From: CAKPSH01 sp964634355
GTDB taxonomy: Bacteria; Bacillota; Clostridia; TANB77; CAG-508
Direction: 5' to 3'
Assembly (NCBI GenBank): GCA_964634355.1
Contig: CAZWIF010000025.1
Coordinates: 1-16,195 of the forward strand
Length of the DNA: 16,195 nucleotides
The position numbers and the translations under genes are program-made. How positions within the stretch are numbered: the first letter of the stretch is position 1; every line of letters begins with the position of its first letter. Under the pieces are notes generated by a model. The model had not been told where the DNA came from. It searched no databases and was given only the letters and a program-made list of their open reading frames with translations. This document shows, piece by piece, positions 15,777-16,195 of the stretch.

Positions 15777-16195
15777 ATGGCATATAATTTAAAAGAAATT
15801 GTTGCTGAAAAACCATCACGTTTTAAGGCAGGCCATAGAATGTGTGCTGGTTGTGGTGCACCTGTGGTTGCTAGAATGGTATTAAGAGCATTGAAAAAAG
15901 AAGACCATGCTGTAATTGCTACAGCCACTGGTTGTATGGAGGTTTCAACTTTTACATATCCATATACTGCTTGGTCAGATTCTTTTATACATACTGCATT
16001 TGAATGTGCAGGTGCAACATTAAGTGGTGCTGAGGCTGCTTATCGTTCTATGAAAAAGCAAGGCAAACTTCCACAAGATGGAGATACAAAATTTATAGCT
16101 TTTGGTGGAGATGGAGGGACTTATGATATAGGTTTACAAAGTCTATCTGGTGCTATGGAGAGAGGACATGATATGGTTTATGTATGTTATGATAA
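15777..16195 (+). CDS. porB: Pyruvate:ferredoxin oxidoreductase, beta subunit, truncated by window edge
   Basis: The first 139 residues are present; the family is usually about 310-325. This subunit binds the diphosphate of thiamine diphosphate and a proximal [4Fe-4S] cluster. CAGCG (23-27) and ATGC (50-53) provide three of the cluster cysteines, and FGGDGGTYDIGLQSLSGAMERG (109-130) is the Mg-diphosphate binding motif. A further Cys occurs in AFECAGAT (74-81). It starts five bases after the porA stop, with AAGGAGG (15762-15768) inside the porA end, eight bases before the ATG: a tightly coupled pair. The frame is open to the edge. Confidence 0.96.
   Translation, partial: MAYNLKEIVAEKPSRFKAGHRMCAGCGAPVVARMVLRALKKEDHAVIATATGCMEVSTFTYPYTAWSDSFIHTAFECAGATLSGAEAAYRSMKKQGKLPQDGDTKFIAFGGDGGTYDIGLQSLSGAMERGHDMVYVCYD

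Overview
The window is strongly AT-rich. Its gene content points to a low-GC, anaerobic, spore-forming member of the Clostridia. The evidence is a four-subunit pyruvate:ferredoxin oxidoreductase, an EndoA/NdoA-type MazF almost residue-for-residue like the Bacillus one, a GerS-like spore-cortex protein beside mazF, and a minD-minE-rodA cell-shape/division cluster in the order usual for clostridia. This assignment is inference from gene content; no rRNA or tRNA gene was recognised.

Layout. (1) Positions 1-7429, minus strand: a giant cyclic beta-1,2-glucan synthase (NdvB/ChvB family) that runs off the left edge. It is interrupted near 6053-6084 by a one-base frame change, which splits it into a 459-residue N-terminal ORF and a downstream frame of more than 2,000 residues. 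(2) Positions 7430-7636: divergent intergenic region with a sigma-A-like promoter, a hairpin and a possible 12-codon leader ORF, leading into a plus-strand HD-GYP gene (7637-8578). (3) An almost perfect 39-base palindrome separates this from convergent minus-strand genes: mazF (8654-8998) and a GerS/LolA-like membrane-anchored protein (9083-9706). The alr and mazE genes that normally accompany this toxin are absent. (4) A hairpin at 9786-9809 marks the end of the next minus-strand cluster, minD > minE > rodA > dusB (13289 down to 9932), transcribed from a good sigma-A promoter at 13443-13415. No minC lies next to it. (5) A divergent 359-base intergenic region carries a second, near-consensus promoter driving porC-porD-porA-porB (13649 to the right edge, porB truncated).

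How the genes work together. The por operon is central energy metabolism: oxidation of pyruvate to acetyl-CoA with reduction of ferredoxin. MinD/MinE and RodA belong to septum placement and to elongation of the cell-wall cylinder; DusB is a tRNA-modifying passenger at the end of that cluster. The GerS-like protein suggests cortex maturation in spores. NdvB would make a cyclic or surface glucan, and the divergent HD-GYP protein may link its expression or activity to cyclic-dinucleotide signalling (inference from position only).

Most worth a second look: the frame change inside the otherwise intact glucan synthase, which falls on a UUU-C followed by a rare CGG codon; the toxin gene without its antitoxin; and min genes without minC. 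No CRISPR array, insertion sequence or prophage was seen.
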